Below, piece by piece: positions 34,101 through 45,501 of a DNA stretch of 64,000 nucleotides. The stretch's first letter is position 1. Each line of letters begins with the position of its first letter. The position numbers were made by a program, and so were the translations under genes. The notes below the pieces were generated by a model, which searched no databases, was not told where the DNA came from, and was given only the letters and a program-made list of their open reading frames with translations. The stretch lies in the NCBI GenBank assembly GCA_003116995.1, contig BDSL01000003.1:1736001-1800000 (forward strand). Reading direction: 5' to 3'. Source of the DNA: Yamagishiella unicocca. Lineage: Eukaryota > Chlorophyta > Chlorophyceae > Chlamydomonadales > Volvocaceae.

Positions 34101-37100
34101 CCGCCGCCCAACACGCTGCCCCCAGCCGACGAGTCGGGGGCTGCTGCAGGGAGGGCCGCAGATCCTGAGCTGGTGCGTTCCGCCCGGAGGGCCTTCAGGG
34201 AGCTTGCGCGGGCGGCGGCTAAGCACGGCGGTGTGGAGGTGGAGAAGAAGGGCGAGGCGGCGCGGAAGCTGCGGGCATCGATGGAGGCGTCGGCGGCTGG
34301 TGATTCGGCCCGAGCTGAGAAGGCGGCCGGCAAGGGGGAGGAGAAGCAGGAGGCGGCGGCGGCGGAGGAGGAGGAGGAGGGTCCTGCGGCGAGGTTCCTG
34401 CGCCAGTTCTTGGCCATGAGGGATGAGCAGCGGGCAGCAAAGGTAACGGCGGGAGGCTGCTGCCAGCTGCAGTGGAGCTGCTTGGCGTACGTGTGTTTGC
34501 CACGTGACAACGGAAAAGAAAACACACACACACACACATACACCCCGGGCGGCTGGGAGTGTGCGGAAGGGGGCGTGTACGGCCTCGCGCGACCCCCACC
34601 CCAAGTGCCTCCTCGACACGTGTTGCGCTCACGACTGCGCATACGACCTTGCTCGTCCAGGTGGAGTCGTACGCCCGGATGGACGAGCGGCAGGTGCAGG
34701 AGGTGCCGTACCTCAACGCCGACGCGCAGGCGTCCATCTCGGCTCTGCGGACCGCCATGGGGATGGTGGAGCTGTTTGGGTGGGTCGGGGGCCCAGGGGT
34801 CGGGGGCCCAGGTGTGTGGGCGAGCCGTGGGGTAATCACCGAGTTGATGCTCAGTGGAAGCAACCGCCTGCTGCCAGTGGGAGCAACCGCCTGCCGCCAG
34901 TGGGCGGCATGGCTTGCAGGCTGCGGGCTGGAAGCTTCACTCCGTACCCACGCCGTATGGCAGTCGCACTTCACTGGGCCCCTGGTCTCGGGCACCTCCC
35001 CCTGTCCCCCACTCCGCAAAACACACGTACTCCTCCCGGAATCACATGTACGCCGTACCATACACCCTCCGACACTGTCCCCCCTCGACACCCCGCCATC
35101 CCTTCCCGCCCGCTCCCGCAGCGCCATCGCTGCTCTGCGAGCTGACGAGGACTTCCAGTCCGATATCCGCGACCCAGGGGTCAGGGACGCGCTCGCGGAG
35201 GCCAAGCGCACGAACGACATCTCACGGTGAGCGCTACCAATGGGCTGGTGCCGGGGAACAAGAAACCCAAAAAACCCAAAACCCTCCAACAGCGGCCTCC
35301 CGCCCACCCACGCCCCACCCTCCGGCCCTTCCCACCCACGCCCCTCCTTCTGTCCCCCTCCCCACCCCTCCCGTCCCCTCCCTGTAGCTACGAGGACCGG
35401 CCTGCCGTTATGTCGGTGGCCGCCAAGTTCCAGCGGCTGCACGCTGTCACGAGGAAGGCCGGCGGCCTGCAGGTGGGTTGGCCCCGGACCCGGACCCGGC
35501 CCGGCAGCAGCGAACCCTCTCCCCCTGGTGTCCTACATGCCTTGATCATTTGTATCCAGCAGTCCTAGGCTCCTAGCCATCATAGCACGGATCCATCGAA
35601 AGCTTTGGTGTTACGCTGCCGCTTGGCGGGATCTTAGGTGCTGCGCTGCCGCTTGGCGGGATCGTGTGGCAATGCTTATGGTGGGGATCAAGCCGACAGA
35701 CTTCTCCCCCGGCTAGTTGCTGCCCGTCCCTCTCTCCCCGCCCAGCCAAATTGTTGTTTTCCTCCGTTTTCATATGTGGTGCCCCAAACGAGTTTCCCCC
35801 CTGTGCGGCCGCCCCTCGGCAGGTGGTCATTGACGACCTGCGCCAGGACCTGCCGGGTAACGACCCCGCAACCACGGGGGAGAAGATGGCGGAGATGCGG
35901 GCGGCCCAGGCGGCGAGCGCCTGGAGCGCGGCCAAGGTCAGGCGTGCCGGGCACCGTAGCAGGACTGGGGAGGGTGGTGGCGGAGAGACGCGTGTAGCGG
36001 AAGACGTGTGCGCGTAACGACGAATCCTTGGCCACGTCAGCTGGTGCCCTGCAAGGTTGACCCTCGGGGGTGACATTGTATCCGCGAACGTATCCACGGC
36101 GGACAACCCAAGGGCAGTGTAAGATGGTGGTCCAACCCTCGGGGGCCTCGCTCCTCCCAGGCCGGAGAAACCCGGTGTACCAATGCCTCCCCCTGCAGGC
36201 CGTGTTAGCGAGTGTTGCCGCGGCCGTGCCCGAGCAGCTGCGCAGCAGCATAATAGCCGACAGCCAGAGCGCGAGGGAGGGAGGCGACAGCGCGGCGGCG
36301 GCGGCCGGGGCCGGGGCCAGCACGAAGAAGGCGACGCCTCCGGCGGCGGCCCAGGCGCCTGCGGGCGGAGATGAGCGGTCGCCCCAGGAGATCAAGGAGG
36401 AAGAGCGCTTGTTCAAGGGTACGACACATCCCGGGGGCTGCGGGGACGGGGCCGGCACGGTGTGGCAACTCGCGATACTGCGAGGCATGCGGCTGGGTTG
36501 AGGCGGCGGCAATAGCAGCGGCAGGGCTCGGACCTGCGGTCCGGCTGGTCGACTGCTCCTCCCTCCCGACCCGCGGGTCTGCTCCCAAACCCCCCGACCC
36601 TAACTAGAGCCTGCACCTTTCCCCGCCTGCACCTTCCCCCGCCTGCACCCCCGTCCGGGCCCCCAGCTCGTATGGCCCAGAAGGAGCGGATCGACAAGCT
36701 CCGTTCCGCTGCGACGTCCTCCTGGGCGAACAGGGCGGAGGCAGACGAGGCTGTGGGCTTCGTGGACAGGTGGGTTGGTGTGGACGGGCCGGGTGGGTAG
36801 TGTATGCGCAGGTGGGTTGGTGGACTGGCAGGTGGGTGGTGAATTCCTCGTCCCACGTCCCTCATCACGTGATGATGACGACCTGCGATGGCGACCTGCT
36901 GAACGACGCGTGTGTGCCGACTCGTCGACAGGTTCGCAGACAAGTACGAAAAGGAGGCGGCCAAGGCGGAGGGCCGCCGGACGCTGGCGGATTACCTGGG
37001 GGAGGAGGTGCGGCCTCATGTTGGCTTGGAAGGGGGTGTTTAAAACCGTTTTACGCAACGGGGGCAGCGGGGGGGGGGTCGCACAGCGCGATCGATCCAT

Positions 37101-37750
37101 CGCTCGGACGGGTCGGCGACGTTGATCCTTCGCCTTGTTTTGCAGTACGCTCTTCCCCCAGCACCTCACTGCCCTCATAGCTGCCAGCCTCTAATTCGTT
37201 AAGACGGGCGTGCAACACGATCAATGTGTACCATCGGGTGTCTTGAGTACTTGAGCCGGGGCGCAGCGCCAGCCCAGTCTTTGACCTCCAAACCGGGCCC
37301 CCTGGCCCTGGCCCCTCCCTGGCCTCTTCTCCGCTGGTCCGGTGCAGCGCGCGCTGTGCATGCCCGCCTGCGTGCCTGCCCAGCTGCCACTGCCTTCGTC
37401 CTGCCTTCACCGTGCCTTCGTCTTGCCTTCACCCTGCCTTTGTCCCGCCATCTGCCTGCCTGTCTGCTCCCGGACGCTCGCAGCTGGCGCAATCCCTGCA
37501 CCACACCTTCAAGGCCCTGCTGATCAGCCTGGTGGGCTTCGGCATCATGTGGCTGCTGGGCCTTATGCCGCACCAGCAGGCGGCCGCGCTCATGGCCCGC
37601 CAGGAGGCGCTGGCGGCCGCCAGGGCGGCGCAGGCCGCCGAGACGGCGCAGCTGGAGGGTTTGGACCCGGTCGCAGAGACGGTGGCGGCGGTGGCTGAGG
37701 CCGTGGTGGAGGCTGCAGAGCGAGCCACGGGCACGTGTAAGATGACTTAA
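31196..37750 (+). CDS. Ankyrin-repeat protein with STI1-like segment and C-terminal membrane helix
   Basis: About 750 residues in 15 exons: 31196-31231, 31311-31376, 31451-31631, 32352-32497, 32612-32782, 33323-33458, 34015-34442, 34661-34779, 35122-35226, 35388-35472, 35823-35936, 36199-36418, 36667-36769, 36932-37007, 37484-37750; all phases agree. Residues about 15-270 are ankyrin repeats (VHYAASSGHVDILEYLFTKG, ALHYAAAGGHQPCVSFLL, THLAARSGCLASVKALVAAG, LHAAALSGDAGTVQALLKLG). A charged Ala/Glu/Lys-rich linker follows. Then DFQSDIRDPGVRDALAEAKR, TNDISRYEDRPAVMSV and AAKFQRL resemble the STI1/DP motif of Hip, Tic40 and ubiquilin co-chaperones. More coiled helical segments precede a single hydrophobic helix, ALLISLVGFGIMWLLGLM, near the C-terminus, with an acidic Ala-rich tail of about 60 residues. 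A membrane-anchored co-chaperone or adaptor is inferred. Intron 5 seems to use a GC donor (CAG then GCGAGT). Confidence 0.8.
32019..32048 (+). repeat. Dispersed repeat family B, copy 2
   Basis: In intron 3 of the ankyrin gene. The segment from 32022 begins ctcgcatccacgggtcttcc and differs at one position over about 27 bases from the reverse complement of 40211-40238. Confidence 0.75.
32790..32900 (+). repeat. G-run repeat in ankyrin gene intron 5
   Basis: Several runs of 5-10 G residues separated by ataaagacccg-type spacers, about 25 bp apart. On the plus (transcribed) sense this could form G-quadruplex structures in the pre-mRNA. Confidence 0.8.
33104..33215. repeat. 18-bp tandem repeat in ankyrin gene intron 5
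   Basis: Imperfect copies of gacgcctaattcgataaa and relatives (gatgacgcctcattcaatg), just before exon 6 of the ankyrin gene. Confidence 0.8.
33459..33550. repeat. GGCTGGCTGG-type repeat at start of ankyrin gene intron 6
   Basis: Tandem ggctggctggccgggt units immediately after the donor of exon 6. They give long Gly/Trp/Leu-rich open frames that are not coding. Confidence 0.85.
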
Positions 37751-38546
37751 ACGTACAGCGTGCAGTGCTGCCGCGTATAGGTGGACCGCAGCCGCGGGGA
37801 TCAGCTGACGACGCGGGAATCCAACCCCAGTGAGGATAGGGTGGCTTGTGGAAGCTGTGTAAAAACCGTTTGTTACAGACTTTTGGAGGTAGGATAGGAT
37901 AGGATATGGTGGAGGGGAGTATGCCTGTACGAGGCAGGCTCGTTGTGCCAACGGCCGCGTAACTGTGTGGACCTCTACTGTTGCGCTGTCGGGACCGCAG
38001 CCTACATCGGCCGTGTCGGCTTTGTTTCTACCCTTTGACTCCTTATGTTATTTATTTGGTGATGCGAAGATGCGCCCGACACCGCTGACACCCTGCCTTA
38101 TGGCCCGGCGCCCGCTGTAATCTTCATCACCACGGTGCGGCCTAACGTGACAAGGCGGCGGCCCGGGCGCATTTCCGGGCAGCCGCCCGCCGCTCGCCGC
38201 CCCTTCCGCGCCCAGGTGCGGCCTCGTCCAGCAGACACATCCCCAACACGCCATCGCACCCGCTGCAGCGTTATCGACCTGCCTGCAGACACGGCCCGGC
38301 GTTGTCGCGCGCCTGGCTTACTTTTGACATCTCCTGCTGGATTGGGAAACCAGTAGATATAGCCTGTGAGCACCCCTCGCACGACCCACATGCGTGCGGA
38401 AGCCTGGCGTCGCCGATGGGTCGCCGTATTGTTTCGACCCATGGGACACTCGCGCGTCATCCACAAAACGGCTGGACTCTTTCGAATCATTCCCGATCCT
38501 TCCTCGTTCCAGATAGCAACAACGCGCATTTCTCGCCGCAAGAACC
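37751..38546. other. Intergenic between ankyrin and RanBPM-like genes
   Basis: About 0.8 kb between two plus-strand genes. A TGTAA motif at 37858-37862 is a possible poly(A) signal for the ankyrin gene. The second half should contain the RanBPM-like promoter. No gene seen. Confidence 0.5.
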
Positions 38547-41500
38547 ATGGCTTGCAACTGCCCATTCCGTACAGCGTCGGCGCTGCCCTCGCGCCTCGAC
38601 GTCACTGGCGCGGCCACTGTCCGGCAGGTCGGGGGCGGCGGCGGGCCGCCGTCTTTATCTGCCTGTCTGGAGGTTGACACAGCCGCAGACAGCGGAGCGA
38701 CCGTGCGCTACGTCGGAAATGGTCTGGGCTACTACTACCGGTGAGCCAGCAGGCGATTGCTTGGTTTCGATTGCACCCAGCGCGCGAGCCGCTGATAGGA
38801 TACATCGGCCAACCTAAGGGTTGAAGGAAATACGTAGCCGGCGAGCATCGAAGTGGTGATCAAAGGAAAGTGAACGCCTTCCTTAGGACGTGGGACAAGG
38901 CAGGGAAGGTCCCGGTGGCGACTTTGGACGGGGCCAGCAGGCGACCACTGCGCTCGCCTGGCGGGCGGTGGCGGCAAAAGCGTGGTCGTTAGGGAGACGC
39001 AACCAGCTGCTGAACCCGTGGACGGGTGGACGGGTGGACCGCTGCTGCTGCTGACTTGGTGGTTATGGCAAGGGAGTCACACGTGATGCTGCCAGTGCCA
39101 AGCCACACGCCCAGTCGAAGCGCCGTGCACCCAACCCAACCGGCGCAGGCAGGCGGCATCCATCCGCACCGACGTGCCAGTGCCCCGGGACTGCCCGCTC
39201 TTCTACTACGAGGTCACTGTGCACGAAGGCGGGGAGGACGGCTCCATAGGTGCGTCGTGGGCGCGGGGTCGGGGCAGGTGCGGGTTAAGTGCGGGGGCCG
39301 GTTGGTTGGTTGGTTGGTTGGTTGGTTGGTTGGTTGGTTGGTTGCTTGCTTGGTTGCTTGGTTGCTTGGTTGGTGCGGAGGTTGATTGCCGCGGGTTTCC
39401 GTTACAGAGGCCTCTTGCACCCGCACTCGCCCAGCCGCAAGCCTACCTATACCGATGTACCGAACCTCCCTTCCCCATGCCGAACTCCCCCGGGCTCTTT
39501 ACAACTATCAGGTCTGGGCTTCGCCGCCGCCTCAGTGCCCCTCAGCCGGCTGCCCGGCTGGGACGGCGACTCGTACGGATACCATGGGGACGACGGAAAC
39601 AAGTTCGCCGCCAACGGTCGCGGCAGCCGCTACGGGCCGCGGTACGGCGCCGGTGACGTGGTGGGCGCACTGTGGGACCGGTGAGAGGGCGGGAGGGCCG
39701 GGACAGGAGGGGACCGCTGAGAGGGCTCCACGGGGTGGAGCTGAGGCTGCTGGGAGGGGGTTGGGATGGCAAGGTATGTGCCGTACACAGCACGCGGCGG
39801 GGTGAGTAGCGCCATCACCGCCCTCCTTGGAGCTTTGCGGCCTGGAATACGGGGCGCCATAACGCTCGGATTCTTTATTTGGGCCTTATTTAGGCCTTAC
39901 TTGGGCCTTACTTGGGCCTTACTTGGGCCTTACTTGGGCCTTACTTGGGCCTTACATTGCCGGGGCCTGGGGCCGGCGCCGCGCGGCCGCGTCCTCCTCG
40001 TGACCGCCTGCGAGCTACCCCCCGGCGCCGCAGTGTGCGAGGAGTGATCGAGTTCTTCCGCAACGGCTCCGCGCTAGGGGTGGCGTTCATCGACGTGCCC
40101 AACTCGCAGGTGCCGCGCGGGGGGGTGGCATAAAAACCGGTGTACGCGACATGGATAGGTGCCGCGGGGTGTGTGTGTGTGTGTGTATGAGAGGAAACCT
40201 GTGTGGGGTGGTTTCGAGGAAGACCCGTGTATGCGAGACCCGTGTGTGTGGGGGGGGAGGGCGCTGCGCTCCAGGGAGGGCTGCTGCGGCCGCATGGATA
40301 AGGTGCCGCACAACGGGTGGTTTAATGCTTGCTTGGCTGGATGGCCGCGGCATGCACGTTGGTGCGCCGATTGGAGTCCCACCCATTGGACAGCCCACAC
40401 CACCAACACAGCTCAGTGTCAGGCGGGTCAGCGTCAGGCGACGCGGCCGATGGCTCTACCTTCTGGTCTGGGGCCCACGGTAAGAGCTACCACCAAGACA
40501 CCGTTGTCCCCGCAGGCGCTGTACCCCATGGTTGGGCTGCGGACGCGGGGTGCCCGAGTGCGCGTCAACCTGGGGCCTCACACGCCCGGAGGCAGGTGTG
40601 TTGACTGGCAGCTACTACCGGTGTAGCGCAGCGGGCTGTTCGATTTGTTGGGTCCGATCTTGGATGGTTGATTTGTTGGGTCCGATCTTGGATGGTTGAT
40701 TCGTTGGGTCGGATCTTGGATGGTTGATTCGTGGGGTCGGATCTTGGATGGTTGGTTCGTTGGGTTAGATGAGGTGCAGCCTCATGGGGTGCAGGGGTGG
40801 AGCCGGCTAGCTCGGTGGAGCGCCCAGGCAGCTGCAGCAGCTGGGCTCCGTCCGTCCGACCTGATGGTGTGTGGGCTGCCCTCCACGCGACAGGCCTTTC
40901 AGTGCGGACTTGAAGCCTCTGGAGCTCCGCGCGCGGCAGGTAACGAGGAGCCGGTCCTCACCGGCCCCGTTGTGCGGCTTTGGAGTGAGGCAGGCTGATA
41001 GTGCCCCCAGCGTCCCACGGGTCGGAACGAGGAGGGGGTGACGGCATGGCGCATGAAGTATACGACGAACGCCGCTCCTACTTGCTTCCTCCCCCCTGGA
41101 GCCATGCCTTCCTCCTTCCGCGGGCCCACCGGTACGTAGTCCTTCTTTCTCGACTTCGGTGACCTGGTGACCTGCTGCCCGGCCCGGCCATCATGCGTGC
41201 AGGCCGTCATGGGTTCCGTGCGGAGTACACCTGTGGGGGGCGGTGGTGGTGAAGCGGGCGGTGCCGCCGCCGTCAGTCGGGACCCGCTCAAACCATGTCG
41301 CGCCTCAGCGGCGGCGCCGCTGATCGCAGCAGCAAGGTCCGCGGGCACCGGGGTCGTATCCTTGGAGCCGCGGCAGTCCCCGCACCAGTCGGGTCCCGCG
41401 GAGTGCCTCCACGGCAGCGACGTAGAATCAGCACCTGGTGCCGGGGGCAAGGGCCCTGCCGGGATGCAGCCGCCCATTGGCGCAGGTGGCAGCAGCAGCA

Positions 41501-44435
41501 GCAGCAGCAGTGGCGGCGGAGGAGGAGGAGCTGGGCCGGGTGGCGGCGCGGGCCTTATGGCCGGCTTGGTTCTGGAGCATCTCCTGCGGGCGGGGCTCGC
41601 GGATACGGCTGCGGCGCTGGTGCGGGAGGCGAACGGCGCGGCTGGGGTGCTGCGGGAGGGGCAGCTGGAGGGGGCTCGGATGCGGCAGCAGGTCATGCGG
41701 GACGTCAGATCAGGTGCGTCGAGTGCTCGTGTCAGGAGGTGGTCATGTAAGGAAACCCGTGGGTCGGCAGTAAATAGGTGAATTGATGGGAATCGTTCGG
41801 AGATGCATGCTGGATAAGTTGGTGTAGGTAACGAAATCCAGAGGTTGAGGGTCGAACCTCAGGCGCGGGGGAGGGAATTAGGTTTTAGGGCTTTAGGGTT
41901 TAGGGTTTCACCTAAAGTTCGGAGCTTCCGGAACGCCGGAAGTGCGCAACCGGGTGGCAACTGGGTAGTGGCAAGCGGCAACTGGGTAATAGTAGTGCCG
42001 CCTGATTGCTCTCACCGTACATGCGTGGGTCCCTGCATCCGCACGTGGGCTGTAGGGCGGTACCTTGTATCGTACGTGAGCAGTGTGGAGGTACCGGGAG
42101 GGACGTGGAAGCCGTCCGGGCAGCCGGACGGTGACCGCAGCGCGGGTAGCTCCTGCTGCTCCTGAATGTCAGTGGGCTCATCCGGCCCGCGCTGCCGACT
42201 GATGATGCTGTCGTGTTGGGCGCAGGGCGGCTCCTGGCGGCACTTCACCTCGTGGAGGTAGGCTACTGCGCGGGCCGCTACTGCCTTTGGTGCGGAGCTG
42301 CCGCCGACTCAGTTGACGCAGCTCCCTACGGCGGCGGCGCCGCCGCCGGCGGCCACGGTACGGCAGCGCCTGACGTGTACGGCCGCTGCGAGCATCAGGG
42401 CGGCACCGCCGCCCCTACCAGCAGCGGCGCCGGCGTGTTTTCGGAGCCGTCTCGTCCGCCAGCGGCCCCCACGGCCTCCTCGGTGGCTGCGGCCCTCATT
42501 CACTGGCGCCTGCGGTTGCACGTGTTCGTGGCGCTGGTGGGTGGCGGCGCACCGCACACGGCGCTGGACTTCGCCCGGCGGCACCTGGTGCGCGTCGCGC
42601 CGCCGCCGGAGTGTACGGCATGGGGTCTGCAGCGTGACGTCACGGCGGCGCTACAGCGCAACGGCGAGGTCGCGCCGCCTGGGTTGCTGCTGCCGCCGCC
42701 GCCGCCGCCGCCACCGTTCGGGCGCGATCAGGCTGCGGGAGAGGAGGCAGCCCCGCCTGGCACTCCTATTGAGCGCGCCGGGGGGCCGGGAGGTGGCCAC
42801 GCTGACAGCGGTAACGGATTTGGAAGCGGCGGAGGCAGTGGTGGCGCTGCGAAGCAGTCGGACGCGGGCAGCGACGGCGGCGGCGGGGGCAAGTGGGGGC
42901 TCGGAGGCCCACGGGTCGGTGGCGGTCCGGCAGGTCACCTTCCACCGGCGGCGCAGGCGGCGGCGGTGGACGATATCGCGGGAAGCTGGGCCCCCAGCAC
43001 GCCCCAGCCGTTCGGCCTTCCCTCCTCAGCTGCTCCAGTTTTTCCGACAGCGGAGGTTGCGGCAGCGGATCAGGGTCCGGCAGGTTGGGCGAGTCCCGAG
43101 GGGGCTTCGGCTGCGAGGGCCCCTGCGGGCAGCAAGCGGCCGGCGGTCCGTGGTCCCTCCTGTACGACACCGGCGCATGCCACTTTGGACGCGTCGAGCG
43201 CGGCTCCGAAAGTGCTACAGGCGCCGTCTACGGGTTCATGGAACGCCCTTCGCGGAGGCAGTAGCAGCAGCAGCAGCAGCAGCAGCAGCAGCTACGGCAA
43301 CGGAACCGCCTCGGCTACTGGCGCGGCAGCCAGCGGCACGGGGCTGCTGTTCGGCGGCCGCCTAGCTGGCGGAATCGCGGGCTCAGCGGCGGCGCCCGCC
43401 GCCACCGCCGCCGCCTCGGAGCTGCGTGCAAGCTGGGAGCACCAGGGGGGGGTGTTGCTGCTGCCCGGCGCGGCGTCGCCACCCCTGGAGCGGAGGTCCA
43501 AGCTGCCGCGGGTCGCAGTATTGGGAGGCCAGGCTAACGCACTCGATCCGGGAGGCCTGCAAGGCCTCAGCTCGTGTGACAGCTTCTCGGCACTGGCAAC
43601 CCCAGCAGCAGTTGGACGGAGCAGAGGAGTCGGTTGGGCCGGGACCGAGGAGCGCAACCGCCGCGGTGGCGTCGTCGAGGGTGGCGGCGGTGGCGCGAAC
43701 GGGAAAAACGGCCAGCTGGGACCGGCCACGATGTACGAGCACTATGTTCTGCACTGCCGCATGCGGTACGAGGCCGCCATGCGCTGCGGTTGGGCCGGAT
43801 GTACCACTACCCGCGACGGTTTGGACGGTTTGGACGGTTTGGACGGTTTGGCGGGCAGCGACAGGTGCGTTCGCGGCAACGGCGGTGGCGGTGGCGGTGT
43901 CGGCGCCAGCGGCGGCTCTCAGCGCGCGGCCGTTGCGCCGCCGCTGGCGGAGCTGCAGGAGGCGCTGTCGCTCCTGGCGTACACCGACCCGCGGGTCGCT
44001 GCGGCGGCGCACTTGCTGCAGCCGCAGGCACGTGAGCTGCTGGCCGAGCAGCTCAACGGGACGCTGCGGCAGCTGGAGCTACAGCTGCCAACACTCGCCA
44101 CCGCGCAGGGAGGGGCGACTGCGTACGGCGGACGCGCGTACGGCATGGTGCAAGTTAATGCATCGGGCCCGAAAGAGCCGCGGCCGCAGCGGATGGGCGA
44201 GCCGGGTGGGGTGCTTAGCGCCCTAGAGGATGTGGTGGCCGGAGCGGCTAGGTTGGGGCTGGCGGGAGGGGAGGGCGAGTCGCGCCCTGCGGCGGACTTC
44301 ACATGCTCGACACTGGAACGGCTGTACGGCCAATGTACGGCGGTGTGGGACGAGCTTGTGGCGTCGTACGACTGTCCCGCCGCGCAGCTGGTGGACTGGC
44401 GGGAGGAGTTGATGGCGGGGGAGCGGCTCGTGTGA
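38547..44435 (+). CDS. RanBPM/GID1-type SPRY-LisH-CTLH-CRA protein
   Basis: About 1128 residues in eight exons: 38547-38740, 39149-39249, 39512-39680, 40034-40109, 40516-40595, 40894-40939, 41203-41713, 42226-44435. It resembles RanBP9/RanBP10/Gid1, scaffold subunits of the GID/CTLH ubiquitin ligase. SPRY domain (about 55-215): VRYVGNGLGYYYR, FYYEVTVHEGGEDGSIGLGF, GWDGDSYGYHGDDGN, FAANGRGSRYGPRYGAGDVV, VIEFFRNGSALGVAF, LYPMVGLRTRGARVRVNLG. LisH (about 340-372): GLMAGLVLEHLLRAGLADTA with ALVREANG. CTLH-like (about 480-517): WRLRLHVFVALVGGG, TALDFARRHLVR. CRA (from about 895): YVLHCRMRYEAAMRCG, LQEALSLLAYTDPRVAAAAH, LLQPQARELLAEQLN. Between CTLH and CRA lie nearly 380 residues of Gly/Ala/Ser/Pro low complexity, including a Ser run from a CAG-type repeat, much longer than in animal members. 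The exact start is uncertain because the N-terminus is not conserved. Confidence 0.85.
39299..39374. repeat. (GGTT)n microsatellite in RanBPM intron 2
   Basis: About ten perfect ggtt units followed by degenerate gcttggtt units, about 50 bp after the 5' splice site. Confidence 0.95.
39878..39955. repeat. 11-bp tandem repeat in RanBPM intron 3
   Basis: Seven copies of ttacttgggcc, the first two slightly diverged. Confidence 0.93.
40211..40240 (-). repeat. Dispersed repeat family B, copy 3
   Basis: In intron 4 of the RanBPM-like gene, inverted relative to the copies at 32 kb and 30 kb. The plus strand reads gtttcgaggaagacccgtgt then atgcgagacc. Confidence 0.75.
40449..40482 (+). repeat. Dispersed repeat family A, copy 3
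   Basis: Reads gatggctctaccttctggtc then tggggcccacgg in intron 4 of the RanBPM-like gene, about 35 bp before exon 5. The D-G-S-T-F-W-S-G-A-H frame is kept. Confidence 0.55.
40643..40765. repeat. 28-bp tandem repeat in RanBPM intron 5
   Basis: Units start about every 28 bases (40647, 40675, 40703, 40731, 40759) with the core gttgggtcggatcttggatg followed by gttgatt. About 4.5 copies. Confidence 0.9.
43260..43294 (+). repeat. CAG/AGC trinucleotide run coding for poly-Ser
   Basis: About ten AGC codons in the large last exon of the RanBPM-like gene, encoding a serine run. A shorter AGC run occurs at about 41490-41510 in exon 7. Confidence 0.92.
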
Positions 44436-45501
44436 GCAGGCCGGGTGGCAGATGCGTCGTCGTCGGTTGTGGTGGCCGGTTTGGAGGTGGAATGTCCGGC
44501 TGCAGCCCTGCCGGCCATACACCGTAAAACGTGTTGGGTCTTGTTGGGTCGTGCCAGGTGGGAGTTATTGCTCGTGTGGTAATAGGCGTAGGATGCATGT
44601 GTCGGGCGTCGCATTGTCCAGCGCCATGTTGTCTTTGTCGCGCGTAAGAAACGTTTGCTGCACAGGTTCTGGGCATGCTGTACACGCTGCAAAGGTGTTT
44701 CATAAATGACGCTTGTCTGGTACAGAATGCGTGAGAGTCTGGACACAGGGGCATGCTTACACCGTCAGTTTCGCGGCCACGACCACCCCACCACCGCCAT
44801 CGGAATCGTCTCAGGCAAGTTGATGTAGGTCGATATATCCGTACTTCCGGTAGACCAACGACGACCGAAGTCTTGCACGACATATGCGGATGCATGTACG
44901 TGGGTTGTAAGAGGCAAACATGAAAATCAACTGGGATGCACAGTAGCCCTACCTATGATTATCTGAAAAGCTCGCAGTCCGTGATGAAACCCTGTTCCAG
45001 CGGCAGCAATGCAGCATGCAGGCTGCAAAAAACGCTACATTATGCTCGAGAGTCATATATGAAAAAGCAATACATGCTGCCATGCAGCGCATCCTACAGT
45101 CGGCAATGCCCTCGTGCACCCGCTCCGCCGGAAACCCAGTTCAATCGAACCGATATGCCGAACTGCCAGCGGTCGAACAGCACATCAGCCTGGCAAGAAA
45201 ATCAAAAGCTTAGGAGAGGAAAGCAATGGGCCAAGGACAAAAGCGTATTGTGCCGCCAGACGGCAAGAGTCCCGACCTGGACAGCGCAACATAGAGAGCG
45301 AGCCCTCGCGAACATCACATCACGTCACGCCCTTCGCGGATCAGCGGTCAACGCGCTCACATCCACAAGAGACCGGTGGGCGTCAAACAAGCCCACCGCG
45401 ATACCTTCAGATGTGGGACCGTTGCCTCCTCGCGAAGACTTAGCGACTCCATTATTCTGGAGACTCTTTAACAGCTGCCTCACATTTCTACTAGGATAAT
45501 G
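44436..45501. other. Convergent 3' intergenic region
   Basis: About 1.1 kb between the stop codons of two convergent genes. It holds both 3' untranslated regions. A TGTAA motif at 44906-44910 may be the poly(A) signal of the RanBPM-like gene. No gene seen. Confidence 0.5.
44906..44910 (+). terminator. TGTAA poly(A)-type motif after RanBPM-like gene
   Basis: First TGTAA found after the stop at 44433-44435. A short motif, so only weak evidence. Confidence 0.35.

Noticed and set aside
42309..44031. Long Arg/Ala-rich open frames on both strands across the last RanBPM exon
   Set aside because: High GC content makes alternate frames open; the frame containing CTLH and CRA motifs is the coding one.
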